Shown piece by piece: positions 25,675 to 33,633 of a DNA stretch of 64,000 nucleotides. The notes below the pieces were generated by a model. That model worked only from the letters and a program-made list of their open reading frames with translations, did not search any database and had not been told where the DNA came from. Location: NCBI GenBank assembly GCA_016716265.1, contig JADJWQ010000006.1, forward strand, positions 3,747,501 through 3,811,500. Reading direction: 5' to 3'. Position 1 is the stretch's first letter. Each line of letters begins with the position of its first letter. The position numbers and the translations under genes were made by a program. Source of the DNA: Planctomycetota bacterium (lineage in GTDB: Bacteria > Planctomycetota > UBA1135 > UBA2386).

Positions 25675-25986
25675 TCACGCGCCCGCGCTGCGCTCGCTGA
25701 CCGGCTTCGCCCTGCCGACCTTCGGCTTCGCCTTCGAGCCCGACGCGGCCGGCGTGAACGGTGCCGGGAGATCGTAGGTCCAGTCGAGCGGACGCCCGCG
25801 GTAGACGCACCGATGACAGCGGTGGTAGTGCTCGTTCTGCCGCTTCGAGCACAGCGGCGCATCGATGCGGTGCGTGATCAGCGAGCGGCCGTCACCAGGC
25901 AGCGTCGGGCAATCCCGGCGCGCGGGATGATGCGCGGAGACGTCGTCGGGAATGGGCGCCTGGATCGTCGGGGCTCGTCGCGGCAT
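25675..25986 (-). CDS. Small zinc-ribbon-like protein of unknown function
   Basis: The 103-aa protein has a potential metal site: Cys in DAPLCSKRQNEHYHRCHRCV, where Cys, His and a CHRC pair are spaced like a zinc knuckle. The C-terminus is Lys/Pro-rich (SGSKAKPKVGRAKPVSERS). I do not recognise a family. It is convergent with the HPt gene (42 bp between). Reading-frame quality and the clustered Cys/His support a real gene, with moderate certainty. Confidence 0.55.
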   Translation of the reverse strand: MPRRAPTIQAPIPDDVSAHHPARRDCPTLPGDGRSLITHRIDAPLCSKRQNEHYHRCHRCVYRGRPLDWTYDLPAPFTPAASGSKAKPKVGRAKPVSERSAGA

Positions 25987-26102
25987 GGTCGTCTCACCCT
26001 GGGGACGTTCGGGTTGCGCCCAGCGGGGTCACGGTTGCGCACCGTACCCTGCCCGGAGACGTGCGGCCAGAGTGCAGGCGCAGGGTCCCCGTCGGGTCGG
26101 GG

Positions 26103-26930
26103 TCAGCGCGCGCCGCGCCACGCGTCCCACACCGCGCGGCACGCGGCGACCGCGTCCGGTGCCCGGTGGCTCGACCGCGACAGCTCGAAGCAGACCGGCC
26201 CGGCGTAGCCGCCGTCGTGCAGTGCGTCGAGCACCGCGGGGAACGGGACCTCGCCCGCGCCCGGCTCGAGGTGCTCGTGCACCCCGCGGCGCACGTCTTC
26301 GAGATGGACCTGCGCACAGCGTGCGGCGCGCTGCCGGCACAGCGCGACCGGGTCTGCGCGCTCGGTGACGAACAGGTGCCCGACGTCGAGGCACAGCGCC
26401 GGCGCCGAGCCACCGAGCGCTGCGCACAGACGGTCGAACCCGGCCAGGTCCTCGACCGCCATCCCGGGCTCCGGCTCCAGCGCGGGATCGAGACCCGCGG
26501 CGCGGATCGCGTCCGCCGCGCGGCGCACGCCGTCGGTCAACCGCTCGGCGCTCCGCGGACCCGGTGCGCGGTCGACGCCCGCCCAGAACGAAACGACGCG
26601 CGCGCCGAGCGCCGCACCGAGCGCCGCGCAGCGCGCGTAGTAGTCGATCCGCCGCGCGACGCCGACCGGGTCGGCGGTCATCAGCGTCGGTTCGTGCTTG
26701 CGAGACGGATCGAGCACGAAGCGGGCGCCGGTCTCGATCGTCACGCCCAACGACAGCTCCGCCAGTCGCGCCGCGACCGCATCGATCTCGCGCGGCGTGC
26801 AGCGCAGCGGGTCGAGATGGCCGACGTCAGGCGTCAGCGCGACCCACTCGAAGCCGTGATCGGCGAGCAGCCGCAGCGCATCGTCGAGACGGTGGCTCTG
26901 CAGCCCATTGGTGTTGAAGCCGAGTCGCAT
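26103..26930 (-). CDS. Sugar phosphate isomerase/epimerase-like TIM barrel
   Basis: The 275-aa protein belongs to the AP_endonuc_2/xylose-isomerase-like superfamily: it starts MRLGFNTNGLQSHRLDDALR, with FEWVALTPDVGHLDPLRC, ARVVSFWAGVDRAPGP, ALEPEPGMAVEDLAGFDRL, ALCLDVGHLFVTERADP and QVHLEDVRRGVHEHLEPGAG. Conserved Glu, Asp, His and Glu residues along these strands would bind a divalent metal. Substrates of this family are varied (inosose, hydroxypyruvate, ketoses) and cannot be fixed here. It follows the 206-aa membrane protein by 16 bp and is probably co-transcribed with it. Confidence 0.87.
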   Translation of the reverse strand: MRLGFNTNGLQSHRLDDALRLLADHGFEWVALTPDVGHLDPLRCTPREIDAVAARLAELSLGVTIETGARFVLDPSRKHEPTLMTADPVGVARRIDYYARCAALGAALGARVVSFWAGVDRAPGPRSAERLTDGVRRAADAIRAAGLDPALEPEPGMAVEDLAGFDRLCAALGGSAPALCLDVGHLFVTERADPVALCRQRAARCAQVHLEDVRRGVHEHLEPGAGEVPFPAVLDALHDGGYAGPVCFELSRSSHRAPDAVAACRAVWDAWRGAR

Positions 26931-26946
26931 GCGCGGCGTGCGCCGG

Positions 26947-27567
26947 TCACCGGAGCTGCATCACCTTCTTGATGCGCTGATTCAGCTTGTCGTACTCGCC
27001 GAGCCGCCGCTGCAGCGCGACGTATTCGCCGGGCATCGCCCAGCCGCCCATGTCGGCCTCCTCGAACCAGGTCGTGTAGCGGCGCAGCGCCTCGTAGCAC
27101 TTCTGCATCTCGTCGAACGCGGCCTGGATCGACTCGGTGTACTCCTCGGATCGACCCCCGGCGGAGCGAGCCGTCTGCCCCTTGTTCCACAGCTCCTTCG
27201 CGGCTTCGTAATACCCGGCTGCCGCCTGCAGATCGGCGGCGGCGATCGCCGGCGCGGCGCGGTCGGGCGTCTTGCCGGCGCGCGCGGACTCGGCGGCGAG
27301 CGACGAGTTCGACGGGGTCGACCGCGGCGCCGCCGGTGCGGGCGTCGACGCGGCGGACGGCGTCGCGCCGGCCGGTGGGCCAGCCGTCGCGCCGCCGTCA
27401 CCGTCGCCACCGCCGGCCACGACGAACACCACCACGACGAGCACGACGGCGAGCACGCCGCCGATCAGTAGCCCGCTGTTGCCGCCGCCCGTGCGGGCTG
27501 CCGAGCGGCTGGAGGGAGAGCTGCGGCGCGCGCTGGTCGCGCGCGAGGCGGTGCGTCGTGCTGCCAT
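26947..27567 (-). CDS. Single-pass membrane protein of unknown function
   Basis: The 206-aa protein has a short Arg/Ser-rich cytoplasmic N-terminus, one transmembrane helix (GLLIGGVLAVVLVVVVFVVA, residues about 32-51), a Gly/Ala/Pro/Ser linker, and a helical periplasmic part from about residue 100 (LQAAAGYYEAAKELWNKGQ, YEALRRYTTWFEEADMGGWA). The helical part looks like a tetratricopeptide-type or coiled-coil scaffold. No catalytic motif is seen. The candidate -10 TAACCT lies at 27608-27603, at the edge of the dispersed repeat. Confidence 0.75.
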   Translation of the reverse strand: MAARRTASRATSARRSSPSSRSAARTGGGNSGLLIGGVLAVVLVVVVFVVAGGGDGDGGATAGPPAGATPSAASTPAPAAPRSTPSNSSLAAESARAGKTPDRAAPAIAAADLQAAAGYYEAAKELWNKGQTARSAGGRSEEYTESIQAAFDEMQKCYEALRRYTTWFEEADMGGWAMPGEYVALQRRLGEYDKLNQRIKKVMQLR

Positions 27568-27607
27568 GTTCGGAGGTGCTGGTGGTCTGCGAGGGGCGAT
27601 CCAGGTT

Positions 27608-27696
27608 AGCCCGGATGATCCGCGAGATCCCTGCTGCGGTCGGTCGCGTCGCCGGCTGGCGCGAACCCGCGACGCGCTCGCGGGGATCATCCAGGC
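27608..27696. repeat. Dispersed inverted-end repeat copy 2
   Basis: The left end AGCCCGGATGATCCGCGAG and right end GGGGATCATCCAGGC are imperfect inverted repeats around CTGCTGCGGTCGGTCGCGTC and GCCGGCTGGCGCGAACCCGC. The right end extends into the rsmB 3' end: the rsmB stop codon (27687-27689) lies inside the element. The left end abuts TAACCT (minus strand), a possible -10 of the gene starting at 27567. Confidence 0.8.
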
Positions 27697-29084
27697 GCGC
27701 GGACCGTCCGGTGCAGGATCGCGTGATAACCGCCGTCGTGCTGCGGCGGTGCGGGCATCGTCAGTCGCTCCGCCAGCAGCTCGGCACGGCCGGGGTGCGC
27801 GGCCAGCACGTCGGCGACGACGCCCGCGTTCTCCTCGTGCTCGATGCTGCAGGTCGCGTAGACGACGGTGCCACCGGGCCGGACGAGTCCGAGCGCGCGG
27901 TCGAGCAGTTCGCGCTGCAGGTCGCCGAGCGCCAGCAGCGCCCCGGGATCGAGCCGGTGCCGCACCTCGACGCGTCGCGCCAGCACGCCGGTGTTCGAGC
28001 AGGGCACGTCGACCAGCACGCGGTCGAGCGGCGGCAGGTCGCCGAGCGCCGTGCGCAGCTCGACGTTGGCGAGCCGCAGCCGCGCGACGTTCTGCTGCAC
28101 GCGCTGCATGCGTTCCGCACTGATGTCGTGCGCGAGCACGCGCCCGGCCGGGCCGGCCCGCTCGGCGAGCAGCGCGGTCTTCGTGCCGGGCGCCGCGCAC
28201 AGGTCGAGCACGACGTCGCCGGCCTCCACGCCGAGCGCGTCGGCGGCCGCCGCGGCAGTCGGGTCCTGCACGACGAACCAGCCGTCGCGGAAGGCGGCCC
28301 CGGCCAGCGGCGACGGCGGCTCCCCCGACCAGCGCACCGACCGCGGCGACGCCGGCTCCGGCTCGACCGCGACGCCCTCGTCGCGCAGGCGCGCACACAG
28401 CTCGGCGCCGTCGTGGCCGACGGCGCGCAGGTGGACGCCCGGCGTCGCGATCGACGCCACGCAGAGCTGCCGTGCGACCTCCGGGCCGAAGCGGGCCGCC
28501 CAGCGGCGCACCAGCCAGTCCGGCAGGCTCGCGCACAGCGCCGCGTGCGCGAGCGGCTCGGCGGTCGGGTCCGGCAGCGGCGCAGCGCAGCGCAGCGCGC
28601 GATCGCCGGCGCAGCGCAGCCAGTCGGCACCGGAGACGTCACCGGCCTCCGCGACCGGCACGAGCGCGCGGGCCAGCCGGCGCAGCACCGCGTTGACGAA
28701 GCCGCGCCGCGCCGCGGCGATCGCACCGACGGTCTCGGCGACCGCCGCGTGCGGCGGCACGCGGTCGAGGAACAGCAGCTGGAACGCCCCCGCGTAGAGC
28801 GCCGCGCGCAGCACCGGCGAGGTCGGCATGCCGCGCTCGCACAGCGCGGCGAGCAGGTAGTCGAGCAGCCGCAGGCGCCGGACGGCGCCGAGCGCGACCT
28901 CGCGCGCGAGGGCGCGGTCGCGGGCGTCGAGCGCGGGCGTCAGCCGCTCGACTTCCGCGCCGACCCGCCGCTCCGGGTCGGCGAGCCACGCGGCGAGCGC
29001 ATCGACGGCGGCGCGGCGCGACGACGGCGGCGCCGGCTCGCTGCGCGCCGCATGGGCGCGCGGGCGACGGCGGGCGCCGCTCAC
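27687..29084 (-). CDS. rsmB: 16S rRNA (cytosine-967 C5)-methyltransferase RsmB/Sun
   Basis: The 465-aa protein has an N-terminal NusB-like helical domain (residues about 15-140; LREVALGAVRRLRLLDYLLA-type segment, FQLLFLDRVPPHAAVAETVG) and a C-terminal RNA m5C methyltransferase. The SAM site is VVLDLCAAPGTKTALLAERA, the next motif VLAHDISAERMQRVQQNV. The catalytic Cys pair is in VLVDVPCSNTGVLARR and GGTVVYATCSIEHEENAGVV. The GTG start overlaps the fmt stop by four bases, consistent with the common fmt-rsmB order. Its last codons and stop come from a dispersed repeat. Confidence 0.93.
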   Translation of the reverse strand: MSGARRRPRAHAARSEPAPPSSRRAAVDALAAWLADPERRVGAEVERLTPALDARDRALAREVALGAVRRLRLLDYLLAALCERGMPTSPVLRAALYAGAFQLLFLDRVPPHAAVAETVGAIAAARRGFVNAVLRRLARALVPVAEAGDVSGADWLRCAGDRALRCAAPLPDPTAEPLAHAALCASLPDWLVRRWAARFGPEVARQLCVASIATPGVHLRAVGHDGAELCARLRDEGVAVEPEPASPRSVRWSGEPPSPLAGAAFRDGWFVVQDPTAAAAADALGVEAGDVVLDLCAAPGTKTALLAERAGPAGRVLAHDISAERMQRVQQNVARLRLANVELRTALGDLPPLDRVLVDVPCSNTGVLARRVEVRHRLDPGALLALGDLQRELLDRALGLVRPGGTVVYATCSIEHEENAGVVADVLAAHPGRAELLAERLTMPAPPQHDGGYHAILHRTVRAPG

Positions 29085-30013
29085 GTGAACCGCGCGTCCG
29101 GGGGCAGCGGATGGCCGCGCACGAATTCGCCGGCCGACATGTTGCGGCCATTGTCCGGCTTGATGCGGATGATGCGCAGCAGGTCCTTGCCGGTGCAGAC
29201 GCGGATGCCCTCCTCGCCGGCCGACAGGATGCCTCCCGGCATGCCCATGCCGTAGAGGTCGTCCTCGACCTCCGCCGAGATCACGATGTAGCGCTTCGCG
29301 CCGAGCCGCGTCTGCGCGCCCGGCTTCGGCGTCATCGCGCGCACGAGCCGATCGATCTGGACCGCCGGGCGACCCCAGTCGATCACGCCGTCCGGCTTCT
29401 CGATCTTCGGCGCGCGGGTCGCCTGCGTGTGATCCTGCGGCGCGTAGGTGTCGCGGCCGTCGCGCACGAGCTCGAGCGCCTCGCACAGCGCGACGCCGGA
29501 CAGCTCCGCCATGCGGTCGCGCAGCTCGCCGGCCGTCTCGCGCGGTCCGATATCGGTCGGCTTCCGCAGCAGCACGTCGCCGGCATCGAGCTCCGGCACG
29601 ATGCGCATGATGGTCACCCCGGTGCGCGTCTCGCCGGCGCGGATCGCGTGCTCGACCGGCGCGGCGCCGCGATACGCGGGCAGCAGCGACGCGTGCGCAT
29701 TGAGCAGGCCCTTCGGCGGCAGGTCGATCAGCACCGGCTTCAGGATCACGCCGTAGCTGACGACGATGCCGACCGTCGGCGCGAGGCTGCGGAGTTCCGC
29801 GACGAACTCGGGCGCGTGCGGGTCCTCGGGCTGCGCACACGTCAGGCCGAGCTCCTCGGCCTCGAGCCGCACTTCCTGCGGGTAGATCTTGCGACCCCGG
29901 CCGCGCGGCGCGTCCGGCTTGGTCACGACCAGCTCCGGTCGGAACCCGCCTTCGACGAGGGCCCGCAACGAGGGTCGGGCGTAGTCACCACATCCGAAGA
30001 AGACGATCTTCAC
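29081..30013 (-). CDS. fmt: Methionyl-tRNA formyltransferase
   Basis: The 310-aa enzyme formylates initiator Met-tRNA with 10-formyl-tetrahydrofolate. The start GTG gives VKIVFFGCGDYARPSLRAL. The catalytic region is LLNAHASLLPAYRGAAPVEH (Asn, His) and TGVTIMRIVPELDAGDVLLR (Asp). The C-terminal OB-like part is less conserved. There is no good Shine-Dalgarno sequence, but the start falls directly before the first strand of the fold. It is translationally coupled to rsmB. Confidence 0.95.
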   Translation of the reverse strand: MKIVFFGCGDYARPSLRALVEGGFRPELVVTKPDAPRGRGRKIYPQEVRLEAEELGLTCAQPEDPHAPEFVAELRSLAPTVGIVVSYGVILKPVLIDLPPKGLLNAHASLLPAYRGAAPVEHAIRAGETRTGVTIMRIVPELDAGDVLLRKPTDIGPRETAGELRDRMAELSGVALCEALELVRDGRDTYAPQDHTQATRAPKIEKPDGVIDWGRPAVQIDRLVRAMTPKPGAQTRLGAKRYIVISAEVEDDLYGMGMPGGILSAGEEGIRVCTGKDLLRIIRIKPDNGRNMSAGEFVRGHPLPPDARFT

Positions 30014-30165
30014 GGCCAACCTGCTGGCCCCGAGCCGCGCGCGATCCCGGGCCGCGAGGCTTGTCCGCGCGACCTTCACCGACGCACTCCAGGGGGGTGG
30101 CAGGCTAACCTCGCGGCTCGGCGCCTGCAAACCGAGCCCGGCTGCCCGCCGCGCGCGCCCCCGCG

Positions 30166-30984
30166 ATGGAACCGCTGCCCGCCGACCCGTTCCGCCTCGT
30201 TCCGAGCACCGACTTCGCACCCGCCGCGCGCCGCGAGGTACCGCTGTGCGGCGCTCCGGTCGCGCTGCTGTGGCTACCCGGACGCCGCGCGCGCCGCGGT
30301 GCACCGAGCGCCGCGCGGCCGCCGTTCCCACCGAGCCACGTCCCGACGATCCTCGCCGAGGAGACCGTCTGGAGCGACGCGCGCCACGCGTTGACCCCGA
30401 ACCGTCACCCGTTCGCCGACCGCCACCTGCTGCTGTGGGCGCGCACTCCGCAGCGCGAGCCCGACCGCACGATGCTGGCGACCGCCTACCGCCTGGCGGA
30501 GCCGCGCGGGGCCGCGGTGCTCGGCAACTCGATCGGCGCGGCGGCATCCATCGCGCACGCGCACGTGCACCTGGTCGACGGGCGCGAGGCGTTCCTGGCC
30601 GGACTGCCGCTCGCAGCGTGGACGCCGCCCGACGGTGCGGAGCTGCCGGCCGGCCTCGAGCTGCTCCGCGCGGCGGCGCCGTTCCCCGCCCTGCTCGTCG
30701 GGATCCGCGGTCCGCTCGAGGCGCGCGCCACGGCCGCCGCCCGCCTGCTGCAGATGCGCGCGGTGCCGGCCTTCAACCTCGTCGACCAGGACGGAGTGAC
30801 CTGGCTCTACCCGCGCTCCCCGGTCGAGACGCCGCACCCGCACTTCCCGCAGGCGCTCGGCGCCGCCGAGCTGTGGGGGCGCTGGTGCCACCAGGAGCGC
30901 GAGGCGTTCGATGCCGCCGACGAGCGCACCATGCTCGGCGCGCTGGCCGCCGCCGGCTGCTCCGCGCCGGAAGCAGCGGGCTGA
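30166..30984 (+). CDS. HIT/GalT-superfamily nucleotidyltransferase-like protein
   Basis: The 272-aa protein has a HIT-like active-site strand near residue 128 (GAAASIAHAHVHLVDGREAF; His-x-His-x-His). Upstream is NRHPFADRHLLLWARTPQ, typical of GalT/ATP-adenylyltransferase-like proteins in which the N-terminal half binds the nucleotide. The C-terminal half (VPAFNLVDQDGVTWLYPRSP) is also seen in GDP-hexose phosphorylase-like relatives. It probably transfers or hydrolyses a nucleoside monophosphate; the substrate is unknown. It is convergent with scpA (16 bp). Confidence 0.72.
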   Translation: MEPLPADPFRLVPSTDFAPAARREVPLCGAPVALLWLPGRRARRGAPSAARPPFPPSHVPTILAEETVWSDARHALTPNRHPFADRHLLLWARTPQREPDRTMLATAYRLAEPRGAAVLGNSIGAAASIAHAHVHLVDGREAFLAGLPLAAWTPPDGAELPAGLELLRAAAPFPALLVGIRGPLEARATAAARLLQMRAVPAFNLVDQDGVTWLYPRSPVETPHPHFPQALGAAELWGRWCHQEREAFDAADERTMLGALAAAGCSAPEAAG

Positions 30985-31000
30985 CCAGCGCGCCGCCCGT

Positions 31001-31921
31001 TCAGTCGGCGCCAGCCTCGGCGCCAGCCTCGGCACCCTGGGCCGCGGCACCGCCGCGCGCAGCGGCGGCCGGCGGCCGCGGCAGCACGACCGGCGCACGC
31101 CGCTCGACGCTCGGCGCGGGCTCGTGGTCGTCGGCATCCAGGCGCTCGCCACCGGACAGGATGCGCTCCGCCGTGAGCGTGGGGTCGCCGACGAACACCA
31201 CCAGGATGTCGCCGTGCTGCTCGCGCTGGTGCGCACGCAGCACGCCCTGCTTCATCATCTCGAGGATCGCGATGAAGGTCCCGATCAGCCCGTAGCGGCC
31301 GCCCTCACGCTCGAACAGCGACACGAACTCGCGCTCCTGCCCGTCGCGCACCTTCTGCAGCAGCAGCTCGGCGTAGTAGGCGACGTTCCGCCGGTCGACA
31401 CCGATCGACATGCTGGCGGCCTGCTGCCCGGTCTCCGCCATCAGCCGCGCGAAGGCGGCCGTCAGCGTCCAGATCTCGATATCGCCGAGATCGAGCAGCT
31501 CCTCGTCCTCCTCCTGCTCGCGGTGCGCGCGATCGACCTCGTCGGGCAGCGGGATCGCGACATCGAACATGCGCGCGCGCCGCGCGGCGAAGCGCTCGAG
31601 CCGGCGCGACACGTCGCGGAAGCGCTTGTACTCCAGCAGCCGGCGGATCAGGTCGTCCTTCGGATCGAACTCGTCGTCGAGGTCGACCTCCTCGCGCGGC
31701 AGCATCTCGCGCGACTTGATCTCCATCAGCGTGCTGGCGAGCACGAGGAAGTCGCCGAGATCGGTCAGGTCGAGTGCCTCGAGCACCTCGAGGTAGGCGA
31801 GGTACTGGTCGAGGATCGAGGCGATCCGGATCTCGTGGATGTCGACCTCCTGCTGCTTCACGAGGTGCAGCAGCAGATCGAGCGGCCCACAGAAGACCGG
31901 CAGTTCGACCCGGTACGTCAT
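31001..31921 (-). CDS. scpA: Segregation and condensation protein ScpA
   Basis: The 306-aa kleisin of the SMC complex has the N-terminal SMC-binding region FCGPLDLLLHLVKQQEVDIH and EIRIASILDQYLAYLEVLEA. LVLASTLMEIKSREMLPREE follows, and the C-terminal winged helix is GLIGTFIAILEMMKQGVLRA. The C-terminus has an extra acidic/Ala-rich tail of about 45 residues, encoded partly by a short 12-bp repeat (GCCAGCCTCGGC). TAGACT (31936-31931, minus strand) ends 9 nt before the ATG, so the mRNA may be nearly leaderless. No scpB is in the window. Confidence 0.95.
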   Translation of the reverse strand: MTYRVELPVFCGPLDLLLHLVKQQEVDIHEIRIASILDQYLAYLEVLEALDLTDLGDFLVLASTLMEIKSREMLPREEVDLDDEFDPKDDLIRRLLEYKRFRDVSRRLERFAARRARMFDVAIPLPDEVDRAHREQEEDEELLDLGDIEIWTLTAAFARLMAETGQQAASMSIGVDRRNVAYYAELLLQKVRDGQEREFVSLFEREGGRYGLIGTFIAILEMMKQGVLRAHQREQHGDILVVFVGDPTLTAERILSGGERLDADDHEPAPSVERRAPVVLPRPPAAAARGGAAAQGAEAGAEAGAD

Positions 31922-31930
31922 GCGCGCTAG

Positions 31931-31936
31931 AGTCTA
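31931..31936 (-). promoter_or_regulatory. Candidate -10 (TAGACT) of scpA at repeat edge
   Basis: Minus-strand TAGACT follows directly after CCGGGC of the dispersed repeat, sharing its terminal base. The distance to the ATG at 31921 is 9 nt. Confidence 0.35.
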
Positions 31937-32025
31937 GCCCGGTTGATCCACGAGATCCCGTCGCGAGGTCGCGCCAGCCGTCGACGCGCGTGACCGCGGC
32001 AGGGAGTTCGTGGATCATCCGGGCT
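31936..32025. repeat. Dispersed inverted-end repeat copy 3
   Basis: This 90-bp element starts with AGCCCGGTTGATCCACGAG and ends with GTGGATCATCCGGGCT, an imperfect inverted pair. Its interior matches copies 1 and 2 in inverse orientation (on the minus strand: CCCTGCCGCGGTCACGCGCG, GTCGACGGCTGGCGCGACCT). It fills most of the gap between the divergent scpA and kdsD genes. Confidence 0.85.
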
Positions 32026-32131
32026 GGCCGCGCGGGCTGGACCCGCCATCCACCGGCCCGGGTCGTCCCCGCCCGGCTCTCCACTCCAGCTGCGCAGCGC
32101 GGGCGTCGTGCCCGCACCACACGCTCCCGAG

Positions 32132-33106
32132 ATGGATCCGAGGATCGAACGAGCGCGCGAGATCGTCGCGAGCGAGGCGGCCGCCGTGCGTGGCGTCGGC
32201 GAGCGGATCGGCACCGACTTCCTGGCCGCCGTCGATCGCATCCTCGCGCTCGACGGGCGCGTGGTGACGGCCGGCATGGGGAAGGCCGGGATCATCGCGC
32301 AGAAGCTGTCGGCCACCTTCGCGTCGACCGGCACGAACTCGATCTACCTGCACCCCGCCGAGGCGATCCACGGCGACCTCGGCCGCGTGTCGCCGGGCGA
32401 CCTGCTGCTCGCGCTGTCGAAGTCCGGCACGACCGACGAGGTGCTGCGCCTGCTCGCTCCGGTCAAGGCCGCCGGCTGCACGGTGGTCGCGATGACGCAG
32501 TCGCGCGAGTCGCCGCTCGCACGCCACGCCGACCTCGTGCTCGAGCTCGGCCCGATCGCCGAGGCCGGCTCGCTGGCGCTCGCACCGACCGCCTCGACGA
32601 CCGCGATGCTCGCGCTCGGCGACGCGCTCGCGATCGTCGTCCAGGAGGGGCGCCGGTTCGGGCCCGAGGACTTCGCGCGCTTCCACCCGGGCGGCGATCT
32701 CGGCCGCCGCCTGATGCGCGTCGAGGAGCTGATGCGCACCGGCGATCGCAACCCGATGGTGCGCTCCGGCGCGACGGTGCTCGAGGCGCTGTCGGTGATG
32801 ACGCGGACCCCGGGCCGCCCCGGCGCGACCAGCATCGTCGACGCCACGGGCCGGCTGCTCGGCTTCTTCACCGACGGTGACCTGCGCCGGCTGCTGGAGC
32901 AGGGCCACGGGCGGGACGTCGACACACTGCGGATCGACGCGGTGATGACGCGCGCGCCGCGGACCATCCCGCCGGATACCTTCGCGCTGGAGGCCGTCGC
33001 CTTCCTGCACCAGCTCCGTGTCGACCAGCTCCCGGTCGTCGACGAACGGGAGCGCGTGCTCGGCCTGCTCGACGTCCAGGACCTCCTCGACCTGCGCATC
33101 GGATGA
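32132..33106 (+). CDS. kdsD: D-arabinose 5-phosphate isomerase
   Basis: The 324-aa enzyme converts ribulose 5-phosphate to arabinose 5-phosphate for Kdo synthesis. The SIS domain spans residues about 1-195: RVVTAGMGKAGIIAQKLSAT, SIYLHPAEAIHGDLGRVSPG, LLLALSKSGTTDEVLRLL, and ARFHPGGDLGRRL at its end. Two CBS domains follow (VEELMRTGDRNPMVRSGATV; IDAVMTRAPRTIPPDTFALE). I chose the ATG at 32132; an in-frame GTG at 32108 would add 8 residues. It is the first gene of an overlapping LPS operon. Confidence 0.95.
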   Translation: MDPRIERAREIVASEAAAVRGVGERIGTDFLAAVDRILALDGRVVTAGMGKAGIIAQKLSATFASTGTNSIYLHPAEAIHGDLGRVSPGDLLLALSKSGTTDEVLRLLAPVKAAGCTVVAMTQSRESPLARHADLVLELGPIAEAGSLALAPTASTTAMLALGDALAIVVQEGRRFGPEDFARFHPGGDLGRRLMRVEELMRTGDRNPMVRSGATVLEALSVMTRTPGRPGATSIVDATGRLLGFFTDGDLRRLLEQGHGRDVDTLRIDAVMTRAPRTIPPDTFALEAVAFLHQLRVDQLPVVDERERVLGLLDVQDLLDLRIG

Positions 33107-33633
33107 CGCCGCTCGACCCCGCCCGCCTGCGCGACGTGCGCATGCTGATCACCGACGTGGACGGCGTGCTGACCGACGGCCGCATCCAGTTCGACCACTC
33201 CGGCAACGAGGTGAAGAGCTTCCACGTGCACGACGCCGCCGGGATCGTCTACTGGCACCGCGCCGGTGGGCTGACCGGCTTCCTGTCGGGGCGCCGCGCC
33301 AGGGTCGTGGCAGACCGCGCCGCCGAGCTCGGCGTGCACGAGGTGCGGCTCGGCCACCTCGACAAGCTGCCGGTGTTCGAGGAGATGCTGCACAGCCAGG
33401 GCGTCGAGGCCGAGGAGGTCGCCTGCATCGGCGACGACCTGCTCGACCTGCCGATGCTCGCCCGCGCGGGTGTGTCGATCGCACCGGCCAACGCGCGCCC
33501 CGAGGTGCGCGAGCGCGTACACCTCGTCACGCAGTGCCGCGGCGGCGAGGGCGCGGTGCGCGAGGTGGTCGAGCTGCTGCTGCGCGCGCGCGGCGCGTGG
33601 GACCGGATCGTCGCGCGGGGCGGCCGGCCGTGA
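33103..33633 (+). CDS. kdsC: 3-deoxy-D-manno-octulosonate 8-phosphate phosphatase
   Basis: The 176-aa HAD phosphatase hydrolyses Kdo 8-phosphate to Kdo. The nucleophile motif is MLITDVDGVLTDGRIQF, followed by NEVKSFHVHDAAGIVYWHRA, LSGRRARVVADRAAELGV and the motif IV stretch CIGDDLLDLPMLARAGVSIA. The length is typical of the tetrameric C0-type KdsC. Its ATG overlaps the kdsD stop by four bases, and the following GTG start overlaps its own stop, so translation is coupled along the operon. Confidence 0.97.
   Translation: MTPLDPARLRDVRMLITDVDGVLTDGRIQFDHSGNEVKSFHVHDAAGIVYWHRAGGLTGFLSGRRARVVADRAAELGVHEVRLGHLDKLPVFEEMLHSQGVEAEEVACIGDDLLDLPMLARAGVSIAPANARPEVRERVHLVTQCRGGEGAVREVVELLLRARGAWDRIVARGGRP

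Noticed and set aside
31012..31040. 12-bp repeat (GCCAGCCTCGGC) at the scpA 3' end
   Set aside because: It is only about 2.5 units, has a different period from the 15-bp family, and encodes a simple Gly/Ala/Glu tail; not grouped with the arrays.
33018..33629. N-terminal extension of the 950-aa LPS gene
   Set aside because: The frame is open back to 33018, but it overlaps kdsD and kdsC and has the Arg/Pro-rich composition of a shadow frame; the GTGA overlap at 33630 fits the operon pattern.
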